A stretch of 64,000 nucleotides of DNA from Hymenoscyphus infarciens (taxonomy: Eukaryota; Ascomycota; Leotiomycetes; Helotiales; Helotiaceae), in assembly GCA_001414345.1 (NCBI GenBank), contig LLCB01000025.1, positions 62,001-126,000 on the forward strand. Direction: 5' to 3'. Positions 45,409 through 56,252 of the stretch are shown piece by piece. Under the pieces are notes generated by a model. That model saw only the letters and a program-made list of their open reading frames with translations, searched no databases and had not been told where the DNA came from. The position numbers and the translations under genes were made by a program. Numbering within the stretch: position 1 is the first letter of the stretch; each line of letters begins with the position of its first letter.

Positions 45409-45734
45409 TATAAGAATACGAAATATATACGACTATCGAAGAGGTATATAGGAGTATATTCAATAGAATAATATATCCAAATACTAGATACTAATATAGA
45501 AAAAAAGACTAAATTAGGTTTCTCTTATTCTAAGTAGAAGTAATTATATATAAGAGATTAAATACTACTAAGATCTAATACTAAATAATAAGAGCTAAAA
45601 AGCTAAATATATACTATTTAAATCTTAATCTCTTTTATATATAAATATTAGATATTAATATCTTTAGTATTTTTAGTTATATAAGTATTAGTAATTTTAT
45701 AAATACTAGTAATTTAGAATAGTAAGCTATTATA
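45409..45734 (-). mobile_element. Solo LTR (326 bp), target duplication TAACT
   Basis: Begins TATAAG..TACG and ends CTATTATA. It aligns with the reverse complement of the 495 bp LTR at 48269, sharing ACGAAATA, ACTAAATAATAAGAGC, TAAAAAGCTAAATATATA and TATATAAATATTAGATATTA in the same order. TAACT occurs immediately left (45404-45408) and right (45735-45739). Confidence 0.8.
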
Positions 45735-46612
45735 TAACTTAGTTAATTTTTAAGCTTTTTACTTAAACACTTTAGTATCTTATAATACTTTATCTATATA
45801 TTCTTTCTTAAAGCTATAATATTCTTACTATATCTTAAACTTATAGAGTTCTTACTTTTAAGTCTATCTCTACTTCTATCTTTCTTAGAACTAAAAAACC
45901 TAGAACTTAATAAAATATAACTTCTTTCTAGAAAGAGAAAAGCTAATATCTCTAATCTAGAGACTATAAAGATAGCTTTAAAATACTAAAGAGACTACTA
46001 CTAAGAAAGTACTTCTCTTATAGTTTTATACTTCTAAGTTTCTTTAAAAGAGTTAAAATAATAAAAAAAATTAGATTTTACTATTATAAAATAAGCTAAG
46101 AACTACTAAACAACGCTTCTTTATATCTCTAAATATAAAGCTACTTAAAGATATATTATTTTATAATATATTAATAGTTTCCTAGCTAATAAAGAGCTAA
46201 TTATAGAAGTAGTTATAGCTTTTTTTATAAAAAAGACTTTTTATAAACTATTTCTTCTTTATACTCTTAGTATATATACTTACTTACTTTTAAGAACTTC
46301 TACTTAGAAGCTAGCTTTATTAAAGTTCTATATCTAATATACTAGTAGATTATATTTTATAATAAAAGCTTTATACTTTTTAAAAGATCTCTTAATATTA
46401 GAAAGACTTTATACTAACTTTCTTTTAATATTAAGAGACTTCTAAATAAAGTACTTAAAATTAAATAAGTAATTTAGAAATTTATATTACTATTAACTAA
46501 TACTTTCTAACTATACTTAGATAGCTAAGAAGACTATTACTAAGTTACTCTTATAAAAAGTATTAGTACTTCTAGTAGTTTTATCTCTTCTATAGTTATA
46601 TTATAAAAATTA

Positions 46613-46877
46613 TATAATATTACGAACTATATTCTACTAGTAAAAAGATATATAAAAGTATATTTAGTAGAATAATATATATATTTACTAGATTTAATAT
46701 AAAGTAAAAGAAGAAATTAGTCTTTTATAAAATTAGAGAGATAGAATATATATCTATATAGACGTTTAGACTATATAAAGTCTATAACTAAAATTAAATA
46801 ATATTCGTTAGCTAATATAAAAGTCTAAAACTTAAATAGTATATAATCTTAACTCTTTAAAATAGCTAGCTATTATA
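46613..46877 (-). mobile_element. Solo-LTR-like copy (~265 bp), no clear target duplication
   Basis: Starts TATAATATTACGAA and ends AGCTATTATA, with the same internal blocks as the two flanked copies (TAGAATAATATATATA, TTAGCTAATATAAAAG). Flanks AATTA and AAGAG do not match, so it may be truncated or rearranged. Confidence 0.55.
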
Positions 46878-47404
46878 AAGAGTATTATTTTAAGAGTTAA
46901 AGAAATAAGATATAATCTAGTAGCGAACTCTTTAGTTTAACTAATAGTAGTTATACTAATAAGAAGCTTAGTTTAGCTTAGCTTTATTACTTTATTATAT
47001 TTACTTATATAATAATTATTAGTCTTTTTTATATTCTTCTATATAATAGTTACTTTTCTTATATAAGTAAAGCTTTTAAAAAACTTATATATAAGTATAT
47101 AATATATATATTTTTAGCTATATAAATACTAGTACTCTAAAGCTATTTAGAAGACTCTTTATTATAGAGATTATTAGTATAATAACTTTCTCTATAATCT
47201 TAAGAATATCTATAATAATACTTTTAAACTTTAAACTATTTAAAAAAGCTTCTAAGAGTCTAGTTTATAGCTAATTTATTTAGAATTTACTTTAAAAAAG
47301 ATAAAAAAATACTTAAAGCTTAAATTTTCTAGTATAGGTTATCTATTTTATATATCTTTTTAGTTTTAAACGTTAAACTAAACTTTCTTTAACTTTAAGA
47401 ATAT

Positions 47405-47701
47405 TATAATAGCACGAAATATATACTACTATAGAAGAGATATATAAGAGTACGTTTAGCAGAATAATATATATAAATACTAGGCTCTAATATAGAAGAA
47501 AAGGAAAAACTATTCTTTTCTAACTCTAGAAGAGTAGGCAGCTATATATAAGAGGTTCTGAAACTAAATAACGATATACGTTAGCTAATATAAAAGCTCG
47601 AACCTACGTAATCTTTCTAAAATAGGTAATATAAGATAATAACTACTGAAATCTTATATATAGCAGATACTTCTAGCTATCTAGAATAGTATACTATTAT
47701 A
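47405..47701 (-). mobile_element. Solo LTR (297 bp), target duplication AATAT
   Basis: Starts TATAATAGCACGAAATA and ends ATACTATTATA. AATAT lies on both sides (47400-47404 and 47702-47706). Its start is the reverse complement of the end of the 48269 LTR, so it belongs to a related family in the opposite orientation. Confidence 0.8.
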
Positions 47702-48268
47702 AATATCTAGACTAAAGTTAATACTTCTTATTTATTATTTATTTATAAAAGCTAACTTTAAAATCTTTCTTTCTACTTTCTAAACTTTTATCTATAAATT
47801 ATCTATTAAAATATATATATATATATATATATATATACTATACTATTTAAAAAATAATATAAGTTAAAAGAACGAGAAAGACTAGTTAGAACTATTATAT
47901 TCTTAGAGTAGAGAAAGCTAGAGTTATAAATATTAATACTTTCTAAGAAAGAAAGTTAGCTTACTTATTAAAAGAGAAAGCTTTAATATCTATATTCTAG
48001 ATATATTAGATAATAATAGCTAATAATAAAATTAAGAAAGCTTATTTATAATATAAAATAAAGAAAAAGATACTAAACTAAGAAATAGAGAAAAGCTAAG
48101 AACTAAGCTAGTTTTAAGACTTTATAAATAAAAGAGATAAATATAAATATATATTTAAAAAAGTTAAGAAGAATTAATATATTCTTCTTAATAAATATAC
48201 TAATAAGCGAGCTCTTTTAAGCTAGAAGAATAAAAGTCTTTTAGAAAAGAATAAAAATAGTAAAAAAG

Positions 48269-48763
48269 TATAATAGTACGCTATTCTAGATTATTATATA
48301 ATAGCTGGATTATTATATAATAGTACTATTCTAAATTATTAGTATTTATAAAACTACTAATACCTCTAAGTAGTGCTAATACTCTTAATACTTCTAGAGC
48401 TAAGATTATAAATAACTAATACTTATATAAGTAAAGTGTTAAAGGTATTAATATCTAATATTTATATATAGAAGAGATTAAGGTTTAGATATTATATATT
48501 TAGCTTTCTAAAGAATTAGAGGTTATATATTTAGCTTTTTAGCTCTTATTATTTAGTATTAGCTATATTAGGCAGGGCTTAGTTATTATTATTATTAGAA
48601 CTTAGAAGCTTCTAAACTCTTATATATAGACGTTTATATTTAGTATAGAAGAGAGATAGTTATTGTTTTCTTCTATATTAGTGTCTAGTATCTATATACG
48701 TTATTCTACTATACGTACTCCTATATGCCTCTACTATAGTTATATCTATTTCGTACTATTATA
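48269..48763 (+). repeat. Left LTR
   Basis: 495 bp, same length as the right LTR. The usual TG...CA ends are TA...TA here, consistent with RIP of TG and CA. Confidence 0.88.
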
Positions 48764-50513
48764 TAAAAATAATAACTCTTCTTTACTAGTAATAGCCTTA
48801 ATAATATCTCTTTTTAAGCTTATTACTACTCTTGGTTTAGAAGTCGATTTATACTTGATTTAGAATATTATAATAATATCCTTATATAGCTAGGTAATTA
48901 GAGACTACTTAGATAGCTAGTAATACTAGGGTTTAGTATCTATATAAATAGCTAGTAAAAATCGTGTTTTAGTATATATTAAGGGATTAGAATACGCTAA
49001 GTGTTCCTAAGAGTCCTAATAACCCTAGATTTAGTAAATAAGTCGACTTATAATAGTTAATTTTCTAGAAGGCTTCTAAATCTAACCTTACCCTCCTCTC
49101 TCTCTCTAAATTAACGAAGATATCGAACCTAGTTCTACTATAAAGTGTTAAACGCCTTTCTAGAGCCACCTCTCTTTCTAAAAGCTATCTAAATAGCACC
49201 TATATACTAAGATCTAGAAGATCTCGATAAAATAATAGTTAAAGAGACTAGTAGAACTTCTTAAATATAGACTAGATATAGTCGGTTATATAAGCTTTAG
49301 AAGTAGAGAATTAAGAAATAAGGAATTAGCTAGCTAAGCTAGAAAGATAGATAAGTAAGCTTATAATTTAATATTAATAAAACACTTCGCCTTTAAACCC
49401 TCTCTAATCTAACTCTCTCTTACTTCTAAGCTCGAATTTATATCTCTTTCAGCTATAGATAGCTACCTCTAATACCTTCTAATAACTCTCTTCTAGAGCT
49501 ACCTCTCTTTTTAAAAGACTCTCTAAACCCTCTCTAATCTATAACTATATACTAAGACCTAGAAGATCTTAACGAAATAATAAGTAAGACTTCTTAAATA
49601 TAGATAATATATAGATAAGATAGTAGTATAAAAATAAAGGATAAAATATTCAGTTAGATAAGATAGACATACTTATAAGTAAACTATAAAGTTAATAACT
49701 TAAAAAACACTCCGTCTCTAAACTCTTACTAATCCGACTCTCTTTTAAACCTTTGTTCAAACCCTCTTTTACTTTTTAAAGCCTATGTTTAGACCTCTTT
49801 TACTTATAGGCCCCTATCTCTAATAAACTTCCTACTACTTTCTAAACCTTGAATTAGGTACGAATCAGTTAAAATACGCTTTCTATTAGAACGAAACTTA
49901 GAAGCGAGCTCTTAGCTAAGTTATTACTATCAATTCTAACTAAATATTATCTAACTCTACTCTAAACCTCCCTCGAACTAAAAGACTACGATTACTTAGT
50001 TATAAACCGAGTCCTAGTAGCTAGTACAAAGGTTAAAAGAGATAGAAGTGGAATTAGAATAAGATTACGCTAAAGAAACTTTTGCCGACTTTAAAAGGTT
50101 ACTTTCTAAGTACAGCTATACTCGGAGAGGTACTAGAATTAGAAAGGTTCTTTTATATATAAGATAAAACAAGATTACACCTTAGCTCTAAAACTCGTCT
50201 ATTACTTTTAAGAGACGCTAGAATTACAACTTCGCTAAGATAGTGTCTAATCTTTTAGCTATAGATAAGGAGACACGCTGAAACGCTGAGTTACGTGATA
50301 TTAGCATATCGGTCTAAAATACCCTCTCCTTGTCTAATTTAGCCCTGAACTCCCTACGATACGACAGAGAATCGTCCTCCACTTCAAAAGTAGAAAAGGA
50401 AGATGAGGAATCGGAATCGGAAGATGAATAAGTCCTTAAGTACCCTAAAGAGAACAAGGCGGCCTACGGGCCTAAGTAACACAGTCCTACGACAGTACTG
50501 ATAAATGTCGTAC

Positions 50514-50766
50514 CCGAAACTGTACCCCTTTTTTTTGTTATCCTGAACATCGGATAGCATTTTCAACTTTCGGCATCAAGTTCTTTTAACCAGCCGAAAC
50601 ACCACCTGTTGTTGTCCTAAACGTTAGATAACAATTTCAACTTTAACAACTTCAACAACTTCGGCATCAAGTTCATTTGACCAGCCGAAACTACCCCTTT
50701 TGTTATCTTGAACTTTAGACAGCGAAACTTTAATAACCTTCGGCAATAAACTTCGCTTTTAACCAG
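50514..50766. repeat. Three diverged tandem repeats inside the retrotransposon
   Basis: Units of ~80, 91 and 82 bp, each starting CCGAAAC and ending ACCAG, with GTTATC, CATCAAGTTC-type and CTTCGGC blocks in common. This stretch keeps more CG and CA/TG than its surroundings. Confidence 0.65.
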
Positions 50767-52900
50767 CTAAAACGCTACTAACTCTAGTACAGAGTCTTAC
50801 AGTCGTTACTTTCTTACTTTCTTTCACTTCTAGTAGGGCCAGAAGTTCTTTTTTCATCTAAATTCGACTTAAATACAAATTAGTACACTCTTAAAAGGAT
50901 AGTAACCTCTTAGCTAAGTTATCACTATCTATAACATTATCGACTTTTCGTTTCCGATTTCACTCTAAGTCCCCGCCAACCTAAGTTCAGACGAACTTAC
51001 TTTCTTTTACATCTGGTATATTAGATGTTTTATTCGAATTTGAATCGGATACGAATAAGTACGCTCTCAAAGTGAGCTCTTAACTAAGTTATTACTATTA
51101 CCTATAACATTACCTCTTAATATTCGCTTCTAACTCTCTTCTAAATTCGCCTCTATCTCTGCTTTAAACTTTTTAAACTTTTTAAACTTTTTAAGCTTTG
51201 AACTTTTTCTAACCTACTAGATAGGATCGGACTATACTCTTTTAGCAAACGTGAATACTTATACTTTAATATTAAAGAATTAGAAATAAAGTCTCTTTTA
51301 TAAATATCTATAAACTAGGTCAGATATAATTCAGATCCTACTTAGTATCTTATAGACAATTTTCAGGGTTTACTACATTGTCTAAGAGACTTTTATACTA
51401 AATATCTAGAAGAGCTAGGACTACTCTAACACCTCTCTAAATAGCTTAATATATAGGAATTAGATAAGAATTAGGTAAAAGAGTTAATTTATAAAACTCT
51501 ATTAATACCCTCTAATTCTAGTTACTCTTAATAAAGAACTTATAATAAAAACCTAAGATAAAACACTAACTAGTAGAAATATTCAAAATTAATAAAGTAA
51601 AGAACTAAGACTGAGTTACTACTAAAATAGGGCCTACTAACTCTTCCTAAGCTATAGCCTCTTCTTCCTCTAACTTATTATCCTCCTCTCTACTCTTCTA
51701 AGTATAAGGAGCCTAAATCAGCTCTTCCTCTACTACCTCCTCCTTATAGAGACGCTTTTTACCTCGGCGACCTCTTATAACTAGCTTTAGAGAAGACGTC
51801 TATAAACTCTTTAAATAGGCTTTAAAGAGGATCTAAACCTAGGTTTAGATAGAGGTCTTACTCTCTATAGTATAGCGTAAGAACTATTAAATATTAGTAA
51901 CCGAAACCCCTCTAATAAGTAAGAGGTACTTATAGTAACCTTAGTACGAAGCACTCAAGTCTCTTCTAAGAGAGCGAACTATACCTTCGAACTATTCTTT
52001 AGTACTTCTATACTAGTAACAACTAATACCTTATCTAAAGCCTTAGTAGCCTTCTTAATCTCCCTCTTCTCCTCCTTACCTTTAAGCTTACTAAACTCCT
52101 TCTTAATAAACTATAGTAACTACTTAAGTTAGAACGGATTTAGTATATATTCGAGATTAAACTTACTAGGATATATATAGTATTCTACTTAATATAGTAC
52201 CTATACTTCTTCGACTTTAGCTTCTTAAAAGTATATATATAATCTCTATTCTAAGATTTTACCTAAAGATACTAAATATAGTAGACTTAGTAAGTAGCTA
52301 GAAGCGTACTAGGAGGACATAGAAAAGGCATTTTACTATATCGGATTAACCTTAAATTAGGTCTAATTAAGAAAAGAAGAACTTACTTTTATCTATATAT
52401 ATATAATATATATATATATTCTAAGAGATAAGTTAGTATATAAGAATATACCTAATTAAAAGGTATTCTTACTATTTATATATTATTTAGATAAAAAGAA
52501 GAAGAGAAGTTAGAATTAGAGAAAAGTCGCCTACTAATATACTACTTATAATAATAGCTATTACTTTACGATTATTATTTATCGCTTAATAATTACTATT
52601 ATAACATATAATAATAGTAAGAATAAGATAACTCTATAATAGCGTACTGCTTTCTATCTAATAGCTAATTATTAGCCTCTCTTCTATTCGTATTCTATTA
52701 TTATATAGCATACTCGTATAGTAGTAAATAAAGAGCGATTAGCTCTTAATTTATAATACTACCAGCTACCGACTCTACTCTAACCACTATACACTATAAT
52801 AGTAGATAAATTACATTCTTTATAATAAAGAGATAAATAATACTCTAATTAACCCGATATTATACTAATCGATAACCGAAGACTTAGAATAAGTCTTTTT

Positions 52901-52913
52901 AAAGAAAGAGAGA
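52901..52913 (+). other. Polypurine tract of the LTR retrotransposon
   Basis: AAAGAAAGAGAGA directly upstream of the right LTR. Confidence 0.75.
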
Positions 52914-53408
52914 TATAATAGCACACTATCCTAGATTATTATATAATAGCTAGATTATTATATAATAGTACTATTCTAAATTATTAGTATTCGTAAAACT
53001 ACTAATACTTCTAAATAGTACCGATACTTCTAATACCTCTAGAGCCGAGATTACGAATAACCGATACTTATATAAGCGAAGTACTAAAGGTATTAATATC
53101 TAATATTTATATATAGAAGAGATTAAGGTTTAGATGTTATATATTTAGCTTTCTAAAGGATTAGAGATTATATATTTAGCTTTTTAGCTCTTATTATTTA
53201 GTATTAGCTATATTAGATAGAGCTTAGTTATTATTATTATTAGAACTTAGAAGCTTCCGAACTCTTATATATAGACGTTTATATTTAGTATAGAAGAGGG
53301 ATAGTTATTATTTTCTTCTATATTAGTACCTAGTATCTATATACATTATTCTATTATACGTACTTCTATATACCTCTACTATAGTTATATATATTTCGTA
53401 CTATTATA
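52914..53408 (+). repeat. Right LTR
   Basis: Partner of 48269-48763, colinear without apparent indels. Confidence 0.88.
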
Positions 53409-53609
53409 AAAAGAGAGATATTAATTTAAATAAACTAATTATTATAAAAGATTTAGATATATATATTAAGACTTTTAAAGAGATAGAAGATTAATTATAT
53501 TCTTTATTATTTAATAGAAAGAAAATACTTAGAAATTAGCTAGAATTTATTTTATTTCTATACTAATTTCTATAACTCGTAAGTAGCTTTAAAGTAGGTT
53601 TTAATACTC

Positions 53610-53723
53610 TAGAACGTGTATTATCTATTAATCTAGTTAGACTAATTAAAAAAACTAATGCTCCCAGGGGTAGATAGTGGTAGGTGGACGGGTGGGTTAG
53701 TGGATCCGACGATTAATCGCTTT
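53610..53723 (-). repeat. Right terminal inverted repeat of the transposon block
   Basis: Inverted match of the left end at 45214-45330; lacks one ~18 bp segment and has a short insertion (GATCC region) near the outer end. Confidence 0.7.
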
Positions 53724-53797
53724 CGCACTCGCCAATACCTAGTTCGGACGGGTGGGTTAGTGGATCCGACGATTAATCGCTTTCGCACTCGCCAATA
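53686..53797. repeat. 60 bp tandem duplication at the edge of the block
   Basis: 53686-53745 is repeated at 53746-53797, identical over the 52 bp compared. The unit contains the outer tip of the right inverted repeat plus adjacent flank. Confidence 0.9.
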
Positions 53798-54086
53798 GTT
53801 CGGGTTGAAAGCTGTCCCGTCGACATTTAGATACGTCCGTATTCTGCATATAAATATATTTAGGCTACTCGAGTATTTTGGCTTAGGTAGAGCTCCTCTG
53901 ACAGCAAGCCATTTCAACACTTACGACGGCCACCTGTTTAGCTACACGCTTGAGAGACTAGATCGTTAATACTACCGGTACCACGCTTCAAAAGTCAGTT
54001 TCTTACCTCTTGTCGTGTTGCACCCAACCCAGCAAATTATGCGTACTCAGTACTTCCCTCACTGACCCATCAAACAGAACGTCGAG
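53798..54086. other. Promoter region of the aldehyde dehydrogenase gene
   Basis: About 290 bp of ordinary composition between the repeat and the start codon; the transposon edge is therefore close to the promoter. Confidence 0.45.
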
Positions 54087-55829
54087 ATGTCCACCAAGAT
54101 CATTCCCTTCGAGTCGACGCCTATCGAGTCCATTGCGAGCACCGTCAACTTGTGCAAGACCACCTTCCGCGCGCAAAAGACGAAGCCCATCCAATACCGA
54201 TTGACACAATTACGAAAGCTCTACTGGGGCATTGTCGATAACAATGACGCCCTTGTGGAAGCATGCGCACAAGATCTAGGGAAACCTACCTTCGAGACAT
54301 ACCTTGCCGAGATTGATTGGTGCAAGAATGATATTATTTTTGTGACCAAGAATTTGGCCAAATGGATGAAGGACGAGAAGGCACCCGATATTGCCCTCAC
54401 CAACTCCATGTTGAACCCGAGAATTAGAAAGGAACCTCTCGGCACAGTCCTTGTTCTGGGAGCATACAACTTTCCCGTCCAGTTGTCTCTCGGTCCCTTT
54501 ATTGGTGCAATCGCTGCTGGTTGTACGGCCGTTTTGAAGCCTTCGGAGGTATCTCCAGCAACCGCAATGGTCCTCCAAAAGATTGTCCAGGAATACCTCG
54601 ATCCTAGTGCCTATGCAGTCGTCAATGGCGGTATTCCCGAGTCCAACACCTTACTGAACGAGAAGTGGGATAAGATCTTCTACACAGGAGGCGGAGCTGT
54701 CGGAACTATCATCGCGAAGAAAGCTGCGGAGACCTTGACTCCTGTTTGCCTTGAGCTCGGAGGCCGTAACCCAGCTTTCATCACGAAGAATGCTGATCCT
54801 CGTCTCGCCGCTCGTCGAATGCTGTGGGGTAAAATTCTCAATGCTGGTCAAGTCTGCATCAGCCAAAATTATATTATGGTTGAGAAAGAAATCTTGCCTC
54901 AATTCATTGAGCAACTGAAGATTGCCTTGCTTGAGTTTTATCCCAACGGACAGAAATCCAGCCCTGATTTCGCACGAATTGTCAACGCCAGGCATTTCCA
55001 GAGAATCAAGAAGATGGTTGATGATTCCCAAGGAAAAATCCTGATTGGTGGAGAGATGGATGCATCAGAGAATTTTATTGAGATTACAGTTGTTCAGGTC
55101 AAGGATACCAATGACTCTATGATTGTTGATGAGTCCTTTGGCCCTTTGGTTCCTCTTCTGGCTGTTGATAATATTGAGGAGGCGATCAAGACTGCCAACT
55201 CAGTTCATTCTACGCCACTTGGTCTATATGCCTTTGGTACGAAAAAGGAGACCGACAGAAGTAAGTCCACCCTCTCTCGGATAATTATCAGATGTTGCAC
55301 GGAAGAAGGTTTCCAGTCCAATCATCTTGCACTTTTACCCCTTTAAACCTCAGTGAAAAAGCTAACAATACTTCAAGTTCTCAACGAAGTTACTTCTGGT
55401 GGTGCATCGGTCAACGATGCCTTCTTCCACGGCTCCATCCCCACACTGGCATTCGGTGGTGTAGGAGATTCCGGACAAGGCGCCTACCGTGGAAAGGCCT
55501 CATTTGACTGCTTCACCCATCGCCGTTCCGTCACAACCACCCCAGGTTGGATGGAGGGAATGCTCGCCGTTCGCTACCCACCTTACACCGACGCCAAATT
55601 GAAACAATTTAGATCCATGAGTGCGGAGAAGCCTAACTTTGACCGTGAAGGTAACGAAATCAAGGGAATCGCTTATTGGCTTTCTTTTTTAGGTGCTTTG
55701 GGCTCTGAGAGCCCACAAGCTGCGTTGACGAAGTGGGCGGTTGTCATTTTGTTTGCGATTGGGGCGAAGCGGTATGTGGATACTGGTGCTTTGCCATCTT
55801 TGACAAATAGTCCTTTTTGGAAGAAGTAA
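54087..55829 (+). CDS. Fatty aldehyde dehydrogenase (ALDH3/HFD1-like), membrane-anchored
   Basis: Exons 54087-55260 and 55378-55829, 541 residues, 117 bp intron (GTAAGT...TTCAAG). It oxidises long-chain aldehydes to acids with NAD(P). Class 3 ALDH features: PLGTVLVLGAYNFPVQLSLGP, LKPSEVSPA, the cofactor loop FYTGGGAVG, general base E223 in CLELGGRNP, nucleophile C257 in GQVCISQNY, DESFGPLVPLL, and after the intron NEVTSGGASVNDAFFHGSIP, then GVGDSGQGAYRGKASFDCFT. The C-terminus continues ~90 residues past the catalytic domain with a hydrophobic stretch (WAVVILFAIGA), the tail-type anchor of HFD1-like enzymes. It resembles yeast HFD1, which also acts in ubiquinone-precursor synthesis; orthology is not proven. 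Confidence 0.92.
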
Positions 55830-56117
55830 GGAGGGCGGTTTTTATAAAATCCGCGGTTGTATATAATGGGATCCATTGGGACTACTGTACCATGGAGCTT
55901 GAGCGAGGGGATGGTCTGGGAGGAACTGGTGGGTTGCATGCCGAGTGCAATGAGGGGTCGGTTTCCTGCGTTTGTGGTTGGAAACTGGTCATGCTACGCT
56001 TCTTTGGTATTTATTTTTACACAATGATTATATATTTCTGTTTGTCATCGTTCTATATCACTGATATACTGATCAATTCCCTGGTCTGATTGTTAGGATG
56101 CCTCCTGGGTATAGATA

Positions 56118-56252
56118 CTTAGTACTGGGCGAAATAAACGTTATTCCAATGGGGTAATCGCTACATTTCCGATGCTTCATGCTACTTTAAAACCCCTGGA
56201 AACTCTGTAAAGTGACCCCCCTTGTTTAACGTTTATTTCGCCCAGTACGAAG
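56118..56252. mobile_element. 135 bp MITE with 25 bp inverted ends and TA target sites
   Basis: Left end CTTAGTACTGGGCGAAATAA and right end is its reverse complement over 25 bp with one mismatch. TA flanks both ends (56116-56117 and 56253-56254), as for Tc1/mariner-type elements. Non-coding interior. Confidence 0.8.

Larger units (their letters stand above)
48269..53408. mobile_element. Complete LTR retrotransposon, RIP-inactivated (5140 bp)
   Basis: Two direct LTRs of 495 bp (48269-48763 and 52914-53408) begin TATAATAG and end CTATTATA. AAAAG is duplicated at 48264-48268 and 53409-53413. A polypurine tract AAAGAAAGAGAGA (52901-52913) abuts the right LTR, as required for plus-strand priming and suggesting plus orientation. 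LTR differences are overwhelmingly C/T or G/A, as RIP makes. The 4.15 kb interior has no open gag or pol frame and cannot be assigned to Copia or Gypsy by eye. Confidence 0.88.
45214..53723. mobile_element. RIP-degraded nested transposon block bounded by inverted repeats
   Basis: An ~8.5 kb AT-rich island almost free of CA and TG dinucleotides in its left 3 kb, with stop codons in all frames. Its ends are inverted copies of each other: left 45214-~45330 and right ~53610-53723, sharing ACTAACCCACCCGTCC, ACCTACCACTATC, TACCCCT and TTTAATTAGTCTAACTAGAT. The left copy has one extra ~18 bp segment. Removing the nested LTR elements leaves about 2.5 kb, a size suitable for a DNA transposon. The superfamily is unresolved; TTAA occurs at both outer ends. 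Confidence 0.75.

Noticed and set aside
45214..53723. Possible CRISPR-like or satellite array in the AT-rich block
   Set aside because: The repeats are few, long and flanked by target duplications; they are LTR and transposon ends, not a spaced array.
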